Shown one piece after another: positions 1 to 8,977 of a DNA stretch of 64,000 nucleotides. The notes beneath the pieces were generated by a model. That model did not search any database and had not been told where the DNA came from. It saw only the letters and a program-made list of their open reading frames with translations. A program made the translations under genes and the position numbers. Position 1 is the stretch's first letter, and each line of letters begins with the position of its first letter. Origin of the DNA: Exiguobacterium chiriqhucha RW-2 (GTDB lineage Bacteria > Bacillota > Bacilli > Exiguobacteriales > Exiguobacteriaceae); NCBI RefSeq assembly GCF_000416965.1, contig NZ_ATCL01000014.1, forward strand, positions 641,845 to 705,844, read 5' to 3'.

Positions 1-1
1 G

Positions 2-361
2 CCGATGTTGTTGGACGAGCAAAAAGTCGACGCCGCCCATTTGGAGCGCATCATCGGCATCCTTGGTCTGTCGAACCGATTGACTCATCTGCCGAACCAA
101 TTGTCTGGCGGGCAGCAACAACGCGTTTCCATCGGTCGGGCGCTCATCAGCAACCCGGCCATCATCTTGGCCGATGAGCCGACGGGGAACTTGGACAGTC
201 AAAACAGTGAAGAAATCATGAGCCTCCTCAAACTGTTCAACAAGAAGTTCAATCAGACGCTGATCATCATCACGCATGACGAACGAATCGCCTTGCAGGC
301 CGACCGGATCATCTCGATCGAGGATGGGAAGATTGCGAAGAACGAGGTCGTCCGCTCATGA
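2..361 (+). CDS. ABC transporter ATP-binding protein, C-terminal part (5' end outside window)
   Basis: This is the C-terminal half of an ABC ATPase of the MacB/LolD/FtsE type, which energises the FtsX-type permease encoded next. The visible part carries the ABC signature [15 protein letters not shown], the Walker B stretch [13 protein letters not shown] with its catalytic Glu, and the switch histidine in IITHD. The Walker A part lies before position 1, so the gene is partial and the ATG at position 5 is internal. The stop codon overlaps the permease start (ATGA), which indicates translational coupling. The substrate cannot be read from the sequence; relatives handle peptides, lipoproteins or antibiotics. 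Confidence 0.95.
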   Translation, partial: PMLLDEQKVDAAHLERIIGILGLSNRLTHLPNQLSGGQQQRVSIGRALISNPAIILADEPTGNLDSQNSEEIMSLLKLFNKKFNQTLIIITHDERIALQADRIISIEDGKIAKNEVVRS

Positions 362-2928
362 ACATCATCAATAAAATGACGCTTCGACACTTGCGTGAAA
401 ACAAGCGGCGTTCGCTCGTCACCATCATCGGGGTTATCATCTCGGTGGCGATGATCACGGCTGTGACGACACTCGGTTCATCGTTCTTAGACTTGATGAT
501 CCGTCAAGACATCGCGGACAATGGAGAATGGCACGTCCAATACATCAACACGAATGAGGAGCAGGTCGAGGCAATTCGAAATGATGCATCGACGAAGGAT
601 ATCATCCTTTCAAGTGACGGCTATGCAGAATTAAAGAATTCACAGAATGCCTATAAACCGTACTTATACGTCCGGAACTATAACACGTCAGGGCTCAAGA
701 ACTTTCCCGTCGACTTGACGGAGGGACGCTTGCCAAACAAAGAAGGCGAAGTCGTTATTTCTGAGGCCATCCGTCAAAATGCGCAAGTCACGTACAATAT
801 CGGGGATGAATTGACGATTGAGATCGGTGAGCGCATGGACGAATCATCAGGTCGCGTATTAACCCAAAACGATGGCTTGATCCGTGACGGGGAGACGATG
901 CTTGAACAGTTGAAAATCGAGGATACGGTGACGTTGACCGTCGTCGGCACGATGACGCGCCCAGCCTGGGAGCCGACTTGGTCGCCGGGCTATACGGTCG
1001 TCGGATACATTGACGACAAAGCGTTGAACGGTGCGATCGTCGATACGTTCGTCGCCTTGAACGACGTGAACGGCTCGATCTATGAGGATACGAAACAAGT
1101 GATGAACGAACAGAAGATTGAAGGGGTCGCTTATAACTCATCGTTGCTCCGCTATTATGGGGTGACGGATGATGACGGCTTGCGCAAGACGCTGTACGGG
1201 TTCGGTGGCATCATCATGGCGGTTATCGTCATCGGCTCGATTTCGCTCATTTATAACGCTTTTGCCATCAGCGTATCTGAGCGCTCGCGTTATCTCGGGA
1301 TGCTCGCGAGTGTCGGGGCGACGAAACGGCAAAAACGAAACTCGGTCTTCTTTGAAGGACTGATCATCGGAGGGATTAGCATCCCGATCGGTATCATCGC
1401 CGGGGTGACCGGAATCGGGGTCACGTTCTTGTTCATCAACGCTTTTGCGGAGAAGGCGCTCAACGTGACGGAGAAGTTTGAAGTCGTCGTCACCCCGCTC
1501 ACACTCCTGTTGACGGTCTTCATTTCGAGCGTGACGATTTTCATCTCGTGTTATCTGCCGGCGCGCCGCGCTTCGAAGATTTCTGCGATTGACGCGATTC
1601 GTCAGACCCAGGACGTGCGACTGACGTCGAAGAACGTGAAGACGTCGAAACTCGTGCGACGGATCTTCGGATTGGAAGCGGAGATTGGGCTGAAAAACAC
1701 AAAACGCAACCGGAAACGGTATTTGGCGACGGTGTTCTCGCTCGTCATCAGTATCGTGCTGTTTTTAGTCGTCAGTTACTTCACGGATCGACTCGAACAG
1801 TCACTCGAGATGTCACAAGGCACGTACGAGTTCGACATTCTCGTGAACGGGTCGAATCTCAGTAAAGATGACTTACGTCGCTATGAGACGTTGGATAATG
1901 TGACGAGCGGGACGTACTTCGAGAACACGACCGTCCAGACGGTGGTTGACGAAGCGCGGTTACCGAGCGCGGTCACCGAGAATGAAGACTTGGTGTCCAC
2001 GTTCGTCGATGGGAAATTTGTGTACTACGTTTCTCTTTATCAATTAGATGATGAAAGTTTCGATGCGTACTTGAAGCAGATCGGGGCATCCGCCAGCAAT
2101 TTTGAAGACGGGGAGATGCCGGGTGCCGTCTTGATTGATGAAGTATCGTATCAAGACGTCGACAAGAAGAAATTTGTGAACTCGAAGACGATTGAGACCG
2201 AAATCGGCGATACGCTTGAACTCCGGGACGAGAACGCAACGGACGAGACGGCACCGCTCAAAACAATCAAAATCGGCGCCATGACCGACGTCCCCCCGAC
2301 CGGTGTGATGACGAGCTCACTTGGATGGCTTGATGTGATCGTTCGGGAAGGGACGTTTGAAGAGGATGCGATTGGTCAATTGATGAAACAATCAAGTCCA
2401 TCAATCGCCTTGAACACGAGTAATCCTGAGGCGACGCAACAAGTGATTGAGGCGGAACAAAATATGGACCAATACATCTTCAACGTGTCGGAGCAGCGTG
2501 AACAACAAGAGCAGGTGTTGTTGTTGTTATCGATTTTCGTCTATGGGTTCATCGTCTTGATCTCGCTCATCTCGGTGGCGAACATCTTCAACACGATCTC
2601 GACGAGCGTCTCGCTCCGTCGTCGCGAGTTTGCGATGCTGCGGTCGGTCGGGATGACACCGAAAGGATTCAACAAGATGGTGTACTATGAGAGCATTTTC
2701 TATGGCATGAAAGCATTGGCGTATGGGGTGCCGGTCAGTGTTCTGATCATGTACCTGATTTACCGGGCGCAAATCAACACGTTCGAAGCACCGTTCACGT
2801 TGCCGTGGGGCGATATCTTGTTCGTCACGGTCGTAATCTTTCTGATCGTTGGTTCTTCGATGGTGTACGCGATTTCGAAAGTGAAGTCGGATAATATCAT
2901 CGACCGGTTGAAGCAAGAGAACAATTGA
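358..2928 (+). CDS. FtsX-family ABC transporter permease with two fused halves
   Basis: This is the membrane subunit paired with the preceding ATPase. At 856 aa it contains two FtsX/MacB-type halves. Each half has one N-terminal membrane helix (around residues 20-40 and 457-480), a large extracytoplasmic domain, and three C-terminal helices (around 278-400 and 722-835), giving about 8 helices. Both halves show the characteristic cytoplasmic loop after the second helix ([16 protein letters not shown] and [14 protein letters not shown]). The layout differs from 10-helix BceB permeases. Likely role: a mechanotransmitting or export permease acting on peptides, lipids or antibiotics; the substrate is unknown. 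Confidence 0.93.
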   Translation: MNIINKMTLRHLRENKRRSLVTIIGVIISVAMITAVTTLGSSFLDLMIRQDIADNGEWHVQYINTNEEQVEAIRNDASTKDIILSSDGYAELKNSQNAYKPYLYVRNYNTSGLKNFPVDLTEGRLPNKEGEVVISEAIRQNAQVTYNIGDELTIEIGERMDESSGRVLTQNDGLIRDGETMLEQLKIEDTVTLTVVGTMTRPAWEPTWSPGYTVVGYIDDKALNGAIVDTFVALNDVNGSIYEDTKQVMNEQKIEGVAYNSSLLRYYGVTDDDGLRKTLYGFGGIIMAVIVIGSISLIYNAFAISVSERSRYLGMLASVGATKRQKRNSVFFEGLIIGGISIPIGIIAGVTGIGVTFLFINAFAEKALNVTEKFEVVVTPLTLLLTVFISSVTIFISCYLPARRASKISAIDAIRQTQDVRLTSKNVKTSKLVRRIFGLEAEIGLKNTKRNRKRYLATVFSLVISIVLFLVVSYFTDRLEQSLEMSQGTYEFDILVNGSNLSKDDLRRYETLDNVTSGTYFENTTVQTVVDEARLPSAVTENEDLVSTFVDGKFVYYVSLYQLDDESFDAYLKQIGASASNFEDGEMPGAVLIDEVSYQDVDKKKFVNSKTIETEIGDTLELRDENATDETAPLKTIKIGAMTDVPPTGVMTSSLGWLDVIVREGTFEEDAIGQLMKQSSPSIALNTSNPEATQQVIEAEQNMDQYIFNVSEQREQQEQVLLLLSIFVYGFIVLISLISVANIFNTISTSVSLRRREFAMLRSVGMTPKGFNKMVYYESIFYGMKALAYGVPVSVLIMYLIYRAQINTFEAPFTLPWGDILFVTVVIFLIVGSSMVYAISKVKSDNIIDRLKQENN

Positions 2929-2960
2929 TGATTGACGTAGAGTCACTCAAAAAATAGATG

Positions 2961-2995
2961 GAACGGGATTCAGTGTCTACTGGGTCCCGTTTTTG
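2961..2995 (+). terminator. Rho-independent terminator after the ABC permease
   Basis: An AACGGGA arm pairs with TCCCGTT around a short loop and is followed by a T run. It closes the ABC transporter transcript. Confidence 0.7.
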
Positions 2996-3025
2996 TAAAA
3001 TGAGAGAGAAGAAAGAGGTGGGAGA

Positions 3026-3535
3026 ATGGACATCCGAGAAGTATTGAGTGGTGGGGATTTGCGCTCGATTGGTCATGTCGATGCGGTCGTCGCTTACGTC
3101 GGGAACGACCCGGACCGATTCAGCGAATTGATGACCGGCTTGACCGATGACCGTCCCGTCGTTCGGATGCGGAGTGCGGACGCGATGGAGAAAGTGACAC
3201 GCCGTCATCCAAAGCTGCTTCGAGCTCATCAGGCGTCCTTGTTCGAGCAGTTACAGATTGCCACCCAACAAGAAGTGAGGTGGCACTTGGCCCAACTCAT
3301 GCCACGGATGACGTGGACAGAGGAAGAGGCGTCCGGCATCGTTCACGTGCTCACCGATTGGATTGACACGGAGACGAGCGCCATCGTCATCGTCAACGCT
3401 CTGCAGGCGATGTTTGATTTGAGCGCCGTGCATCCACGATTTCATGACGAGCTGAAAGCATTGCTCGAGTCGCAACTCGAGACGGGGAGTCCGGCCGTGA
3501 AGAGCCGCTCCAAAAAACTTTTACAGAAGTTGTGA
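3026..3535 (+). CDS. HEAT-repeat-like helical protein, unknown function
   Basis: A 169-aa soluble protein with a good ribosome site (GAGGTGGGAGA) before its ATG. The sequence is a series of amphipathic helix pairs, with segments such as DDRPVVRMRSADAMEKVTR and SPAVKSRSKKLLQKL typical of HEAT/armadillo-like repeats. Such proteins are usually protein-binding scaffolds, and no catalytic motif is visible. It stands alone between a terminator and the sigma-factor gene, so context gives no function. Confidence 0.75.
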   Translation: MDIREVLSGGDLRSIGHVDAVVAYVGNDPDRFSELMTGLTDDRPVVRMRSADAMEKVTRRHPKLLRAHQASLFEQLQIATQQEVRWHLAQLMPRMTWTEEEASGIVHVLTDWIDTETSAIVIVNALQAMFDLSAVHPRFHDELKALLESQLETGSPAVKSRSKKLLQKL

Positions 3536-3592
3536 CCGATGGACTTCATTTCCGGTCTATAAAGATGCAAGTACATCGAGAGGGGGATTCGA

Positions 3593-4138
3593 TTGGACGA
3601 TCAAGCGATTATCGATTTGTATTGGAGACGTTCTGAGCGGGCGATTGAGGCGACGGCCCAAAAGTACGGCGGCTATTGTCATACGATTTCCTATAATATT
3701 TTGAATAGCCGAGAGGACGCGGACGAGTGCGTCAATGATACGTACATGAAGGCGTGGCAAGCGATTCCGCCGACACGTCCATCGCGGCTCGCCGCCTATT
3801 TGGCGAAGCTTGTTCGTAACGTCTCGCTCCATAAGTATGAGAAGGCGAACGCCAAGAAGCGCGGAGCGGGGCAAGTCCCGCTCATTGTCAGTGAGCTCGA
3901 GCACTGTCTCGCCTCCTCCGTCGCGACTGATTCAGAAGTCGTCGAGTTGTTGAACGACTTTTTGGCCCAGTTGTCGCAAGAGACCCGGCAGATCTTTATG
4001 GGGCGTTACTTTCACTTTCAATCGATTAAAGACATCGCGAAGATGCGCCAGGTGAGTGAGAGCAAGGTCAAGATGGTGCTACTTCGGACTCGGAACGACT
4101 TGAAACAAATGCTCGAAGCGGAAGGGGTGGCGCTATGA
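3593..4138 (+). CDS. ECF-type RNA polymerase sigma factor
   Basis: A 181-aa sigma-70 family protein of the ECF class. Region 2 lies at about residues 10-75, with the core-binding/-10 recognition stretch SREDADECVNDTYMKAWQA. Region 4 lies at about 115-175, with a helix-turn-helix ending in VSESKVKMVLLRTRNDLK. The start is the TTG at 3593, preceded by GAGAGGGGGA at good spacing. Its stop overlaps the next gene, which encodes a one-helix membrane protein. This is the usual sigma/anti-sigma arrangement, so the factor is probably held inactive at the membrane until an envelope signal arrives. Confidence 0.9.
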   Translation: MDDQAIIDLYWRRSERAIEATAQKYGGYCHTISYNILNSREDADECVNDTYMKAWQAIPPTRPSRLAAYLAKLVRNVSLHKYEKANAKKRGAGQVPLIVSELEHCLASSVATDSEVVELLNDFLAQLSQETRQIFMGRYFHFQSIKDIAKMRQVSESKVKMVLLRTRNDLKQMLEAEGVAL

Positions 4139-4878
4139 ACGGAGATCGGCTCACACGTTTGATGGGGGACGTCGATGACCGGTTCGTCGAGGAATCGATG
4201 GTGGTTGAAGCCAAAAAGCGGAGACATTGGCATTGGATGGGTGGTCTTGTGGCAGCCGCCGCTGTCACACTCTTCGCCGTGACATGGGACGGTTTTAAAG
4301 AATTGATTCCACTGTCGGACAACTCAAGCAATATGTCGGTCGCTTATATCGATGAAGGGGACATCGATGTCGGGATGTCATCAGCAAACCTTGCCGAGAT
4401 GAGTGAAGACGAGCTGTTCTCGAAATGGAAACCTGCGGTAGTACGGGGCGTCGTGAAACAGATTGACCACATCGAGCTCGACTTCAACGGACAAGCGGAA
4501 TATCAGTCGATTGTGACGATTGGCGTGACAGACGTCTATCGGGGCGAGATCGAGCCAGGCAGCACGATTCAAGTCCTCACGGTTGCCGGTGTCGGTTCTG
4601 AAGTGCTTCAGTCGGATGCGGATGTCATCTCTGAACTTCGTCTCGGCATGGAAGGGATTTTTATGCCGAGACGGCATGATGCTTCCCACGTCTGGTCACA
4701 AAACGGGGCCACGCTTCAAGTGATGGACGTGAGTGATTACGGATTTCCAGACGGTGAGCGGTACATGTTCTTGAACACGGACGAAGGTCTCGTCTTCAGT
4801 CGAGATGCCTATCCGTCGCTACGTGGCGCTGAAACACTTGATGACATAGAGGCGTTCATGACGGAACGGTTCCGTTAA
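4135..4878 (+). CDS. Probable membrane anti-sigma factor/sensor for the adjacent ECF sigma factor
   Basis: A 247-aa protein with a short cytoplasmic N-terminus (about 33 residues), one membrane helix at about 35-52, and an extracytoplasmic domain of about 190 residues. The topology and the ATGA overlap with the sigma gene are typical of anti-sigma factors. No zinc-binding anti-sigma (HxxxCxxC) motif is visible in the N-terminal part, so the mode of sigma binding is unclear. The outer domain has beta-rich stretches such as QSIVTIGVTDVYRGEI and is not recognised. The function is inferred from position and topology. Confidence 0.65.
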   Translation: MNGDRLTRLMGDVDDRFVEESMVVEAKKRRHWHWMGGLVAAAAVTLFAVTWDGFKELIPLSDNSSNMSVAYIDEGDIDVGMSSANLAEMSEDELFSKWKPAVVRGVVKQIDHIELDFNGQAEYQSIVTIGVTDVYRGEIEPGSTIQVLTVAGVGSEVLQSDADVISELRLGMEGIFMPRRHDASHVWSQNGATLQVMDVSDYGFPDGERYMFLNTDEGLVFSRDAYPSLRGAETLDDIEAFMTERFR

Positions 4879-4911
4879 CGGGAAGGGGATATGGAAGAGA
4901 GGAGGGCTACG

Positions 4912-5085
4912 ATGACAGAGCAGAATTGGCGAGCGTCAGGGGTAGGACTCGGACTGGTGTTCGGAGCCGGGATTGGCATCATCAGTTCGCTCCTACTCGG
5001 ATTTGAATTAGTGTATGGGATTGCGGCAGGTGCAGCATTCGGCTATCTCATCGGACTCGTGGTGTCATTGACAGGAAAGACATGA
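4912..5085 (+). CDS. Small two-helix membrane protein, glycine-rich
   Basis: A 57-aa protein made almost entirely of two hydrophobic, glycine-rich helices (GVGLGLVFGAGIGIISSLL and YGIAAGAAFGYLIGLVVSL), resembling small glycine-zipper membrane proteins. The start at 4912 is chosen because GAGAGGAGGG ends about five bases upstream; an in-frame ATG at 4891 lacks such a site. It directly follows the anti-sigma candidate and may belong to its regulon or complex. The molecular function is unknown. Confidence 0.7.
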   Translation: MTEQNWRASGVGLGLVFGAGIGIISSLLLGFELVYGIAAGAAFGYLIGLVVSLTGKT

Positions 5086-5107
5086 TTGAAGGGAAGGCTA
5101 ACTCAAA

Positions 5108-5530
5108 ATGATCGCAAAGAAAATCATGCAGTGGGTGAAGAAGCAAGGAAGTCTTGGGGTTAAGGAAAACTTGCTCGAAATCAGGTTTCGGGTAGGTGGG
5201 TTCGGGATTTCGAATGAATCCAAACTGACATTCTTTTCAGATGGGACAGCTAGACGACAGATTATTCGGCGAGAGGATGATTGTTCTAAATCAATCAAAT
5301 CATTCATTTTTTACGATGAAGCGCAAACAAAAACTCTGTACGGAACATTTCTAGCGCTCGAGACGGAGGAGTGGCCATCTACGTTTGAAGAAAAGAAGTA
5401 CGAAACACTCGACGGAACACAATGGGGCTTGATCATTACACAACCGGACGGAACCACACGGACGCATGACGGCAGCAACGCTTATCCGGATAACTGGAAG
5501 GACGTCACGGCACTGTTCGGCATTTCTTGA
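5108..5530 (+). CDS. Hypothetical protein, unknown
   Basis: A 140-aa soluble protein that I do not recognise. It begins with a basic amphipathic helix (MIAKKIMQWVKKQ), followed by a predicted beta-rich core and a C-terminal stretch WGLIITQPDGTTRTHDG. The likely ribosome site GAAGGGAAGG is about nine bases upstream. Its base composition is somewhat more AT-rich than the flanking genes. It lies in the same direction between the sigma/anti-sigma genes and the SIMPL gene, so co-transcription is likely. Confidence 0.65.
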   Translation: MIAKKIMQWVKKQGSLGVKENLLEIRFRVGGFGISNESKLTFFSDGTARRQIIRREDDCSKSIKSFIFYDEAQTKTLYGTFLALETEEWPSTFEEKKYETLDGTQWGLIITQPDGTTRTHDGSNAYPDNWKDVTALFGIS

Positions 5531-5549
5531 ATCAAAAGGAGGAAATCAT

Positions 5550-6200
5550 ATGGATCGCACAATCACTGTGAAAGGAACAGGAAAAGTATCGGCTACGCCC
5601 GATTTGATTGTCGTGAGAATGGATTTGACGTCAAGAGCCGTCCGTTATGAGGAGACGATGAACGGGGCGGCGATGGCCGTCACGCGTCTACAAAAGGCAG
5701 TCGAGCAGGCCGGATTCGAGAAAGCAGCGCTCAAGACGACCGACTTCTCGATCGACACGGACTATGAGAGTTATCGTGATAAGCAAGGCAACTATAAATC
5801 TCGTTTCCGGGGTTATGTCTGTCAGCAGAAGACGAAACTCGAGTTTCCGCTCGATACGAAACAATTGTCCTCGGTCATCGAACACGTCAGCAACTCGCTA
5901 GCCGAACCGAAACTGTCCATCTCGTTCACGATCAAGGATGCGGATACGATTCAAGATGAACTGCTCGCGAGCGCGGCGGCGAACGCGCGTCATCGGGCCG
6001 AACTGTTGGCGAAAGGGGCCGGGGCGACGCTCGGTGACTTGCTTCAAATCGATTACACGTGGGGCGAGCTCCATCTTTACTCCCCGACACGTCTCACGCT
6101 CCATGACGAGGTGCTCTTCTCAGAGGCCGCGATGCCGGAACTCGAACCGGACGAGATTGACTTGAGTGACTCGGCGACGTTCGTGTGGGCGATTCGATGA
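5550..6200 (+). CDS. SIMPL domain-containing protein (DUF541)
   Basis: A 216-aa SIMPL/DUF541-family protein. The N-terminus ITVKGTGKVSATPDLIVVR is the family hallmark (small beta-strand GxGxVxxxPD), and the region PKLSISFTIKDADTIQDEL with the following helix is the second conserved part. No signal peptide is visible, so it is probably cytoplasmic, unlike many Gram-negative members. The start is the ATG preceded by AAAAGGAGGAAATC. Family members have been linked to oxidative stress and to cell-surface or multimeric assemblies, but the biochemical role is unsettled. The stop overlaps the next start. Confidence 0.85.
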   Translation: MDRTITVKGTGKVSATPDLIVVRMDLTSRAVRYEETMNGAAMAVTRLQKAVEQAGFEKAALKTTDFSIDTDYESYRDKQGNYKSRFRGYVCQQKTKLEFPLDTKQLSSVIEHVSNSLAEPKLSISFTIKDADTIQDELLASAAANARHRAELLAKGAGATLGDLLQIDYTWGELHLYSPTRLTLHDEVLFSEAAMPELEPDEIDLSDSATFVWAIR

Positions 6201-6625
6201 GGCGTGTCATCGGATTAGTATTGCTCCTTCTGTCTGTCTCTCTGTCGGCTCAAGCGTTGTCGTGGGCGTATGCGTTCGTCGTGTTGGATGGACGGGTGTA
6301 TGAAGTGATGGATGTTGCCGTATTGGAGGCTGACTTGGGAGAAGTCGTCGGCGAGGTGAAGACGATGGCCGACGATATGGATGGCAGCTATTATGGGGAT
6401 GCCTCGAACATGTATCTGATTGGGACGACCTATCGAGAAGTGAACGGGGAAGCGATGCAGGATGTGCTCGCGGTCGAGGACGAGTTGGGATGGAAGCGGG
6501 CCGAATATCGGCATGACGCCCCGTTCAGCATGCGTGACCATCTCGATACAGTCGCATATGCGGTACTTGGGATCGGCGCTGTCCTTTTTGTGTCCACACG
6601 AGTAAAGAAAAGATACAAAAAATAA
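6197..6625 (+). CDS. Bitopic membrane protein with extracytoplasmic domain, unknown
   Basis: A 142-aa protein with an N-terminal hydrophobic segment (VIGLVLLLLSVSLSAQALS, signal peptide or anchor), an acidic extracytoplasmic region, and a C-terminal helix (YAVLGIGAVLFV) ending in a basic KKRYKK tail. The ATG at 6197 overlaps the SIMPL stop (ATGA) and is preferred over a GTG four codons upstream. This topology resembles small sensor or membrane-anchor proteins. Coupling to the SIMPL gene suggests a joint envelope function; the family is not recognised. Confidence 0.7.
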   Translation: MRRVIGLVLLLLSVSLSAQALSWAYAFVVLDGRVYEVMDVAVLEADLGEVVGEVKTMADDMDGSYYGDASNMYLIGTTYREVNGEAMQDVLAVEDELGWKRAEYRHDAPFSMRDHLDTVAYAVLGIGAVLFVSTRVKKRYKK

Positions 6626-6708
6626 ATGATTCCGTGATGAGGTATCGTTCATTAAGGGAAGAGTCATATGTAGATACGTAGAGATTTCACTCAATGGAGG
6701 GATATTCT

Positions 6709-7179
6709 ATGAAAATCCTCATCATCTTTGACTCGATGTACGGGTGTACCGAAAAAGTCGCATATGCCATCAAGGACGGGTTCAGCGACTTGCACCAAGT
6801 TGACATCATGCAAATCAGTCACGTCGGATACGGCGACCTTGCCAATCTCGATTTGTTCGTCGTCGGTTCGCCGACGCATGGCGGGCGCGAGACCGAGGAC
6901 GTGAAAACCTTTTTAGACGGCCTGTCGGATCATGCGCTCCGAGGCATCCGGGCTGCGGCATTCGATACGAGCATGGCTGAAGAAGACCAAGGCTTTTTCG
7001 TCGGAAAAATCGTCAAATGGTTCGGCCACGCCTCGACCCGGATCGAGCAGCTCTTATTGGACAAAGGAGCGGAACCGGTGTTGAAAGAGTCGTTCATCGT
7101 CCTTGATAAAGAAGGTCCACTCAAAGACGGAGAGCTCGAGCGGGCGACCGAATGGGCTCGTCACTTGATGGACAAATAA
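6709..7179 (+). CDS. Flavodoxin-like protein
   Basis: A 156-aa flavodoxin-fold protein. The FMN phosphate-binding loop is the N-terminal IIFDSMYGCTEKVA, followed by the family stretch LFVVGSPTHGG that lines the isoalloxazine ring. The start is the ATG preceded by TGGAGGG rather than the ATG five codons earlier. It is monocistronic, with a terminator directly downstream. Likely role: FMN-dependent electron transfer or NAD(P)H:quinone-type chemistry; the redox partner cannot be told from context. Confidence 0.88.
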   Translation: MKILIIFDSMYGCTEKVAYAIKDGFSDLHQVDIMQISHVGYGDLANLDLFVVGSPTHGGRETEDVKTFLDGLSDHALRGIRAAAFDTSMAEEDQGFFVGKIVKWFGHASTRIEQLLLDKGAEPVLKESFIVLDKEGPLKDGELERATEWARHLMDK

Positions 7180-7182
7180 TCT

Positions 7183-7212
7183 GGCGTGTTCCTTATGGGA
7201 CGCGTCTTTTTT
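7183..7212 (+). terminator. Terminator after the flavodoxin gene
   Basis: GGCGTGTTCC pairs with GGGACGCGTC (with G-T pairs) around TTAT and is followed by six T. Confidence 0.75.
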
Positions 7213-7286
7213 GACGCGGAATTGTCCGAAGCGTTCGCAAAACGGGTAAATATAAGGGTAGCTCTTTTGTATGGAACGGAGGGAGA

Positions 7287-7691
7287 ATGATGAAAAAATG
7301 GGAACGTGACGTCCTCATGGGTTGGATTGTCGTCTTGTTGGTGCTCGTTGCGCATTATGTGATCACGGTATCGCTCGGAAACACGTATTTTGCCGAGTCG
7401 ACGATGAATCGGATGCTTTGGCTCAGTAGCTTCCCGGCCTTTTTGATTGCCTTTCTCGCAGCCCTCTTCCAAAAAACGAACACGCTCATGCTCGCCGTGC
7501 GTCGTGGCGTCATCTGGACGGCCGAACTTGTCGTCGGCTTCTCGCTCGTCGCCTGGTTTTTCCGGGCGTTCGAGACGCTGTTCGTGACTCCGGGCGCGTA
7601 TTGGGTGTTCGGAGCGGTCCTACTCGCACCGCTCGTCTATTTGTTCGAGTTCCGCCGTCAGAACCGGGGCACGAAGGCCGGTGCCCACTAA
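7287..7691 (+). CDS. Four-helix integral membrane protein, unknown
   Basis: A 134-aa protein with four hydrophobic segments (about residues 10-30, 44-62, 72-92, 100-122) and short polar ends. A strong GGAGGGA site precedes two adjacent ATG codons (7287 and 7290), and either may start translation. The small 4-helix layout recalls DUF3021-like proteins, but I see no diagnostic motif. It is flanked by terminators on both sides, so it is a single-gene unit. Confidence 0.7.
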   Translation: MMKKWERDVLMGWIVVLLVLVAHYVITVSLGNTYFAESTMNRMLWLSSFPAFLIAFLAALFQKTNTLMLAVRRGVIWTAELVVGFSLVAWFFRAFETLFVTPGAYWVFGAVLLAPLVYLFEFRRQNRGTKAGAH

Positions 7692-7697
7692 GCGTAG

Positions 7698-7727
7698 AAA
7701 ACGTCTCCTCAAGGGGGCGTTTTTAGT
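7698..7727 (+). terminator. Terminator after the four-helix membrane protein gene
   Basis: AAAACGTCTCC pairs with GGGGGCGTTTT (G-T pairs allowed) around TCAA and runs into T residues. Confidence 0.75.
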
Positions 7728-7778
7728 CTGGCCAGGAATGGGAATGGGATACAGAAGATTAGAATGGAGGGAGTCACT

Positions 7779-8891
7779 ATGAGTCAGTATTTTTCATCAT
7801 CATACGAAGAGTCGCGTGAGAAGTTTCTCGCCCTGCTCGACCGCGTCAAACCCTATTATCCGACGGCCCGCGTGATGTCCCACTCGATCGGCGAGGACAC
7901 GATTGATGTCATCATCGGTGAACCTGCGGGATCACGCGAGGCGGTACTTCTCATGACAATCGGGGAGCACGGCATCGAAGGGTACGCCGGGGCCGCCGTG
8001 ACACACCAGTTCGTCGAGACGCAACTTGAAAACCTTCGGCACGAGTCGACCGGCATCTGTCTCATCCATGCCGTCAATCCGTGGGGAATGAAACACTTCC
8101 GCCGCGTCAATGAACATAACGTCGACTTGAACCGAAACTATGTCATCGACCGGGAGGCCCTCCCGCGTAACGTCAATAAAGAATATGAGGTCATGCGGCA
8201 CTTGTTCGTCCCGGACGGTGTCATCGATGATTACCATGAGGCGCGCGAACACATCTACTCGTTCCTCGGATCTGGCATCAAGCTCGACGGGTTTGACGCG
8301 ATGACCGAGGCGAAAGGGATGGGACAGTATCAGTTCCCGAAAGGTGTCTATTACGGCGGCGAGTCAGATGAACCGTCCGCCATCTTTTTAAAGGAGATTC
8401 AGCACGATTTGCTCGACCGCTACGACCGCGTCATCCACATGGATTGGCACACGGCGCTCGGTCCGACGAACGAGGTGACGATGGTCATCAGTGAACGGAA
8501 CGGGCGTGATGCGGACGAACTGAAGCGGACATACGGATTGAAAAATATCCAGACGTATGACCCGACCGACGTCCTCGGAGACTCGACGAACCATTTTTAT
8601 TACGTACGGGACACGCACTATCCGGACAAACAACTCGTCTCGGCGTTGTTCGAGTTCGGGACATTCGGGACGTCGACGAAAGCGACGATTCGTGAGTTTT
8701 TGACGATTATTCTCGAGAACCGGCTCTACTTTGAAGGAACGAAAGACCCGGAAGCCCGCAACGGCATTCGAAAAGAATTCATGGCCATGTTTTATCCGGA
8801 AGATGAGTCGTGGCGGACGTCCGTATTACGCGAAGGAGCGGCGGCGATTGAGCATGTCTTGAAAGCCGAATCGCTCTGGCGCGACAGTTGA
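7779..8891 (+). CDS. DUF2817 family protein, M14-type zinc carboxypeptidase-like
   Basis: A 370-aa protein of the DUF2817 family, related to M14 zinc carboxypeptidases and succinylglutamate desuccinylases. Visible candidates for zinc ligands are the His and Glu in IGEHGIEGYAG and the His in HMDWHTALG. The substrate-site region VNPWGMKHFRRVNEHNVDLNRN is conserved in form, and the Glu in FEFGTFGT fits the catalytic base. No signal peptide is seen, so the enzyme is probably cytoplasmic. The start is the ATG after TGGAGGGAGTC, not the ATG inside the ribosome site. The true substrate of this family is not established. Confidence 0.85.
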   Translation: MSQYFSSSYEESREKFLALLDRVKPYYPTARVMSHSIGEDTIDVIIGEPAGSREAVLLMTIGEHGIEGYAGAAVTHQFVETQLENLRHESTGICLIHAVNPWGMKHFRRVNEHNVDLNRNYVIDREALPRNVNKEYEVMRHLFVPDGVIDDYHEAREHIYSFLGSGIKLDGFDAMTEAKGMGQYQFPKGVYYGGESDEPSAIFLKEIQHDLLDRYDRVIHMDWHTALGPTNEVTMVISERNGRDADELKRTYGLKNIQTYDPTDVLGDSTNHFYYVRDTHYPDKQLVSALFEFGTFGTSTKATIREFLTIILENRLYFEGTKDPEARNGIRKEFMAMFYPEDESWRTSVLREGAAAIEHVLKAESLWRDS

Positions 8892-8977
8892 CAGGTTTCC
8901 ACTTCGGTCAAACGGGAAAAAGTGGGTTGTGGGCAAACACGCACGCCGCTCAACAATCCAACTGGGGGTTTTGACCA

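Noticed and set aside
788..1141. Long open frames on the opposite strand of the ABC permease gene and of most other genes
   Set aside because: They lie fully inside strongly supported genes, have no ribosome sites, are rich in Arg/Ser or Arg/Asp as expected of antisense frames in this codon usage, and match no family pattern.
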